Positions 56,248-58,874 of a stretch of DNA of 58,874 nt are shown piece after piece. Source of the DNA: an uncultured Pseudomonadota bacterium (lineage in GTDB: Bacteria > Pseudomonadota > Gammaproteobacteria > Xanthomonadales > Wenzhouxiangellaceae); NCBI GenBank assembly GCA_937138395.1, contig CAKZPB010000060.1, positions 1 through 58,874 on the forward strand. The letters are read 5' to 3'. Both the position numbers and the translations under genes were made by a program. Every line of letters starts with the position of its first letter. The stretch's first letter is position 1. The notes under the pieces were generated by a model, which was not told the DNA's origin, did no database searches, and saw only the letters and a list, made by a program, of their open reading frames with translations.

Positions 56248-57033
56248 TCAGTCCGAAGACTTCTCGTCATCCGGGCTGTCCTGGTCGCCGTCTGCATCAT
56301 CGCCTGCATCCGCGTCGGCATCATCGGCTTCGGCCTCATCGGCATCCTGCTCGATGGCTTCCGGCTCGGCGCCTTCGGCCAGCGCCGCATCGGCTTCTTC
56401 AGCCAGCGCGCCTGTGCCCTGGGATTCGCGGACGAAGATCGCGGTTACAACCGAAGGATCGTAGTCTTCTTCGTATTCAAGCGCGGGAATCTTGACGCCT
56501 TCGGGCAGCTTGATTTCGCTCATCAAGATGCTTTCGCCAGGCTCCAGCTCGGACAGATCGACCGACAGGTATTCCGGCAGGTCTTTGGGCAAAGCCATGA
56601 TTTCGATTTCGGTGATCTGATGCGAAATTACGACACCACCCTTCTTGCCTGCCGGTGACTCCTCTTCATTCAGGAAGTGCAGCGGGACGTTCAGGCGAAT
56701 TTCAGTGTTTTCGCTGATGCGCTGGAAATCGACATGCATGACACGCAGCCTGAACGGATGACGCTGCAAGTCGCGCAGTACGACCTTTTGACGACGACCA
56801 TCACCACTATCGTCACCACTACCGTCGCTGACGTGCAGTTCAAGTACCGAGGAGTGAAACGCCTCGTCCTCGATCGCATGCAAAATAAAATCATGTTCGA
56901 GCGTTAACGCGACCGGGTCACGTTCCGCTCCATATACGACAGCCGGCACTTTATTCTGATGACGCAGGCGGCGGCTCGCACCCTTCCCCACATCCTCACG
57001 AACTTCAGCCGGCACGCTATACACCTTACTCAT
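56248..57033 (-). CDS. rplY: 50S ribosomal protein L25 / general stress protein Ctc
   Basis: Binds 5S rRNA in the large subunit. The 261-residue protein is the long Ctc/TL5 type: N-terminal L25 domain (about 1-95, GKGASRRLRHQNKVPAVVYG), a C-terminal beta domain (about 100-190), and a strongly acidic tail of about 55 residues from about 205 made mostly of D, E and A. AAGAGG before the ATG is the ribosome site. The leader contains two hairpins that may control expression. It starts the rplY-pth-ychF operon. Confidence 0.94.
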   Translation of the reverse strand: MSKVYSVPAEVREDVGKGASRRLRHQNKVPAVVYGAERDPVALTLEHDFILHAIEDEAFHSSVLELHVSDGSGDDSGDGRRQKVVLRDLQRHPFRLRVMHVDFQRISENTEIRLNVPLHFLNEEESPAGKKGGVVISHQITEIEIMALPKDLPEYLSVDLSELEPGESILMSEIKLPEGVKIPALEYEEDYDPSVVTAIFVRESQGTGALAEEADAALAEGAEPEAIEQDADEAEADDADADAGDDADGDQDSPDDEKSSD

Positions 57034-57057
57034 GGCAATGCCTCTTGAATGTCATTG

Positions 57058-57130
57058 GACTATCGTTGATAGTCTCTGGTGAAAAAAACGGGCATCCGCG
57101 ACCAGATGCCCGAGTCAGCCGCGCATTATA
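57058..57130 (-). promoter_or_regulatory. rplY promoter and leader
   Basis: On the minus strand a perfect TATAAT (57130-57125) has a weak TTCCAA -35 at 17 bases. Downstream follow the terminator hairpin at 57089-57112 and a second perfect hairpin GACTATC/GATAGTC (57058-57064 with 57068-57074, loop three bases) ending 25 bases before the rplY ATG. L25 leaders with autoregulatory structure are known in gammaproteobacteria; whether this one binds L25 is not decidable here. Confidence 0.45.
57082..57112 (-). terminator. Terminator between radA and rplY
   Basis: A perfect 8-bp stem CGGGCATC/GATGCCCG (57089-57096 with 57105-57112) is followed by seven T on the minus strand. It lies 135 bases beyond the radA stop and inside the rplY leader, downstream of a TATAAT box, so it may end radA transcripts or act as an attenuator. 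Confidence 0.8.
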
Positions 57131-57246
57131 GCGCTTGCTGGCGGCTTTTGGAAGCTACCGATTAAATTCAGGTCTGGTGGTGGGGTCTGAACTGGCTGTC
57201 GAAACGCACATCAAGTGAATACTGCAGCTTCAACGGGGTGAATGAC

Positions 57247-58608
57247 TCACTCACGCACGGCTTGCAGCGCATCCGATAATCGGCGACAGCCTTTGATCGT
57301 AAGCTTGGCTTTGACGCCTTTAACGTTGCCTTGCGGCACCAGGGCTGTCGTGAATCCCTGGGCTGCAGCCTCGCGCAGCCGTTCTTCGCCGTTATAGACC
57401 GGACGCAGCTCGCCGGACAGGCCGACCTCCCCGAATGCGGCGCAATCCCTGGCCAGCGGCCGCTCGCGCAGCGAAGACTGTAGCGCAAGCGCCACGGCCA
57501 AATCCGACGCGGTTTCATTGATTCGAAGGCCGCCGGTCACGTTGACAAATACATCCTGATCGTTCAGCTGAATATTGCAGTGCCGGTTCATGACCGCCAA
57601 CAGCATTGCGAGCCGCCCCGGGTCTACGCCCACAGCGACACGCCGGGGCTGCGACAGGCTGGACGGAGAGACCAGCGCTTGCACCTCAACCAGCATCGGC
57701 CGGGTACCTTCGCGCGTAATCAAAACGCAGCTGCCGGGAGCAGGGTCCTCTTCGTCAGAAAGAAAGATTGCCGAAGGATTGGCCACGCCGGTCAAACCAG
57801 TGTCGGTCATGGCAAAGACGCCGAGTTCATTGGCAGCACCGAATCGATTCTTGACCGAGCGAATCAAGCGGAATCGACTGCCAGAATCCGATTCGAAATA
57901 CAGTACGCCGTCAACCATGTGTTCAAGCACGCGCGGCCCAGCCAACGATCCTTCCTTGGTCACGTGCCCAACCAACACGACGGCAGCCCCGCTTTGCTTG
58001 GCAAACTGTACCAGTCGCGAGGCGCATTCCCGCACCTGCGCCACCGCACCGGGCGCGGACTGGAGCGCTTCCGACCACAGCGTCTGAATCGAATCAATAA
58101 CGATGAAATCGGGCCGCTTTGACGCAGCCGTGGCCAGGACGATTTCAAGCTGCGTTTCAGTCAGGCAGGTCAGTTCAGCGCTGTCGAGTTTCAAGCGCTG
58201 CGCACGCATGGCAACCTGGGCAGCCGACTCTTCGCCGGTGACATACAGCGTGGAACGATGTTGCGCAATGCTGGCTTGCGTCTGTAGCAACAACGTGGAC
58301 TTGCCGATGCCCGGCTCACCGCCAAGCAGGATGATCGAGCCAGGCACCAGGCCACCACCCAGCACGCGATCGAGTTCAGCAATGCCAGTCTGAAACCGCG
58401 GTGTATCAGCAGCTGTAACCGAGCCTAGCTGGACGACCTCAGCCGATGCATGACCCGTCCAGCCACCGCGCCGCCCTTTAGGCGCTGCCGCTTCAGTCAT
58501 CGCCTCTTCAAGCGAATTCCAGGCCCCGCAATCGGCACATTGCCCAGCCCACTTTGAATGACTGGCACCGCATTCATTGCAGACGTAACTGGTTTTTGGT
58601 TTTGCCAT
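57247..58608 (-). CDS. radA: DNA repair protein RadA
   Basis: RecA-like protein of 453 residues that helps branch migration during recombination. The N-terminal C4 zinc finger uses C10, C13, C24 and C27; Walker A is GEPGIGKST (97-105); the RadA-specific KNRFG motif is at 253-257; the C-terminal third is the Lon-protease-like domain (GDxxVNVTGGLRINE-type segment). Length matches E. coli RadA (460). It is alone on its strand, followed by a terminator. Confidence 0.96.
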   Translation of the reverse strand: MAKPKTSYVCNECGASHSKWAGQCADCGAWNSLEEAMTEAAAPKGRRGGWTGHASAEVVQLGSVTAADTPRFQTGIAELDRVLGGGLVPGSIILLGGEPGIGKSTLLLQTQASIAQHRSTLYVTGEESAAQVAMRAQRLKLDSAELTCLTETQLEIVLATAASKRPDFIVIDSIQTLWSEALQSAPGAVAQVRECASRLVQFAKQSGAAVVLVGHVTKEGSLAGPRVLEHMVDGVLYFESDSGSRFRLIRSVKNRFGAANELGVFAMTDTGLTGVANPSAIFLSDEEDPAPGSCVLITREGTRPMLVEVQALVSPSSLSQPRRVAVGVDPGRLAMLLAVMNRHCNIQLNDQDVFVNVTGGLRINETASDLAVALALQSSLRERPLARDCAAFGEVGLSGELRPVYNGEERLREAAAQGFTTALVPQGNVKGVKAKLTIKGCRRLSDALQAVRE

Positions 58609-58731
58609 GAAATTTGAAGTTTTGCGGTGCGTTTGAGTTGATCATTTTAATCAGAGCAACGATCGAATGATTGGTTTGATTTGTTTTTAAAGTCAAAATC
58701 GTTTCGCCGCTCAATCTGTGAGCTGATGCGA

Positions 58732-58847
58732 GTGACTTTTTGTGATCAAAAAGTCACCAAAAAATCTCCCGCGACTTCACCGCCCGGCTGCGCCGGGTCC
58801 CCTGCAGTGCTCGATGCGGGCGGGGCGAAAAGAACTCGCTGTCGCTC
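58732..58847 (-). repeat. Dispersed intergenic repeat, copy 2, with terminal hairpin
   Basis: The minus strand of 58761-58812 matches 25485-25537 closely, including the GGGGACCCGGC-GCA-GCCGGG hairpin; AGCGAGTTC again lies upstream (58832-58840 complement). Next to it is a perfect 11-bp hairpin GTGACTTTTTG/CAAAAAGTCAC (58732-58742 with 58747-58757, loop TGAT). The gap from the radA start to the window end holds no gene. Confidence 0.75.
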
Positions 58848-58874
58848 AGACACCTTTTCGCCCGATTGTCATCA

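Noticed and set aside
1-58874. CRISPR array, prophage or insertion sequence
   Set aside because: No regularly spaced repeats, no integrase, transposase or phage structural genes were seen on either strand.

Overview
The window reads as one chromosomal stretch of a Gram-negative, aerobic gammaproteobacterium. Lipoprotein and outer-membrane genes, a PhoP/PhoQ-type two-component pair, L25-Pth-YchF, a split CysD/CysNC sulfate adenylyltransferase and the gene content in general point that way. A short-form AMP nucleosidase, many S9-type and housekeeping genes and a carotenoid cluster make a Xanthomonadales/Chromatiales-like lineage (for example Wenzhouxiangella-like) my best guess; this is inference, no search was run. 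Nearly all of the window is densely packed coding sequence with many 1-11 bp gene overlaps. There is no phage, transposase, CRISPR array or rRNA; one tRNA gene (Lys, UUU) is present.

Layout. 0-2.5 kb: UDP-glucose dehydrogenase and a secreted CsgG-SH3 protein. 2.8-8.3 kb: AMP nucleosidase, thrB-thrC, then a LemA/DUF2207 membrane pair. 8.3-14.9 kb: carotenoid cluster, with crtE-ABC ATPase-ABC permease-crtZ on the minus strand diverging from crtI-crtB. 14.9-22.5 kb (minus): FAH-family hydrolase, trpS, acyl-CoA thioesterase, ahpC/ahpD peroxide defence, an SPFH-NfeD membrane pair and prpB-prpC of the methylcitrate cycle. 22.7-25.0 kb: secreted dipeptidyl peptidase IV, followed by a 690-bp gene-free stretch with a dispersed repeat. 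25.7-32.6 kb (minus): cysD-cysNC, galU, a secreted methyltransferase-like protein, a TrmB-like methyltransferase downstream of tRNA-Lys, and an FAD amine oxidase. 32.7-38.4 kb (plus): one unbroken chain phhA-phhB-moxR-DUF58-tgpA-slp. 38.4-45.3 kb: nitrilase-family amidase, DUF1499 protein, a methyltransferase, and liuB-liuC-liuD for leucine breakdown. 45.6-49.0 kb (minus): mazG and a PepSY protein/response regulator/sensor kinase operon. 49.2-52.7 kb (minus): a three-gene secreted operon. 53.1-58.6 kb (minus): amidinotransferase-like protein, a repeat-rich gap, ychF, pth, rplY and radA.

The most unusual part is the 49.2-52.7 kb operon. It encodes a secreted LamG-like protein with a C-terminal type I dockerin (two intact Ca-binding loops), a small secreted cohesin-like protein, and a large IPTL-CTERM protein that starts with a cohesin-like domain. 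The two cohesin-like domains share a cysteine-bracketed 16-residue loop. I read this as a candidate cell-surface cohesin-dockerin assembly outside the cellulosome setting, tied to an exosortase-type anchor. Other points worth a look are the ABC exporter embedded in the crt operon, a probable leaderless thrB transcript, the phhAB genes fused into a transglutaminase operon, the rplY leader, and two intergenic repeat families.
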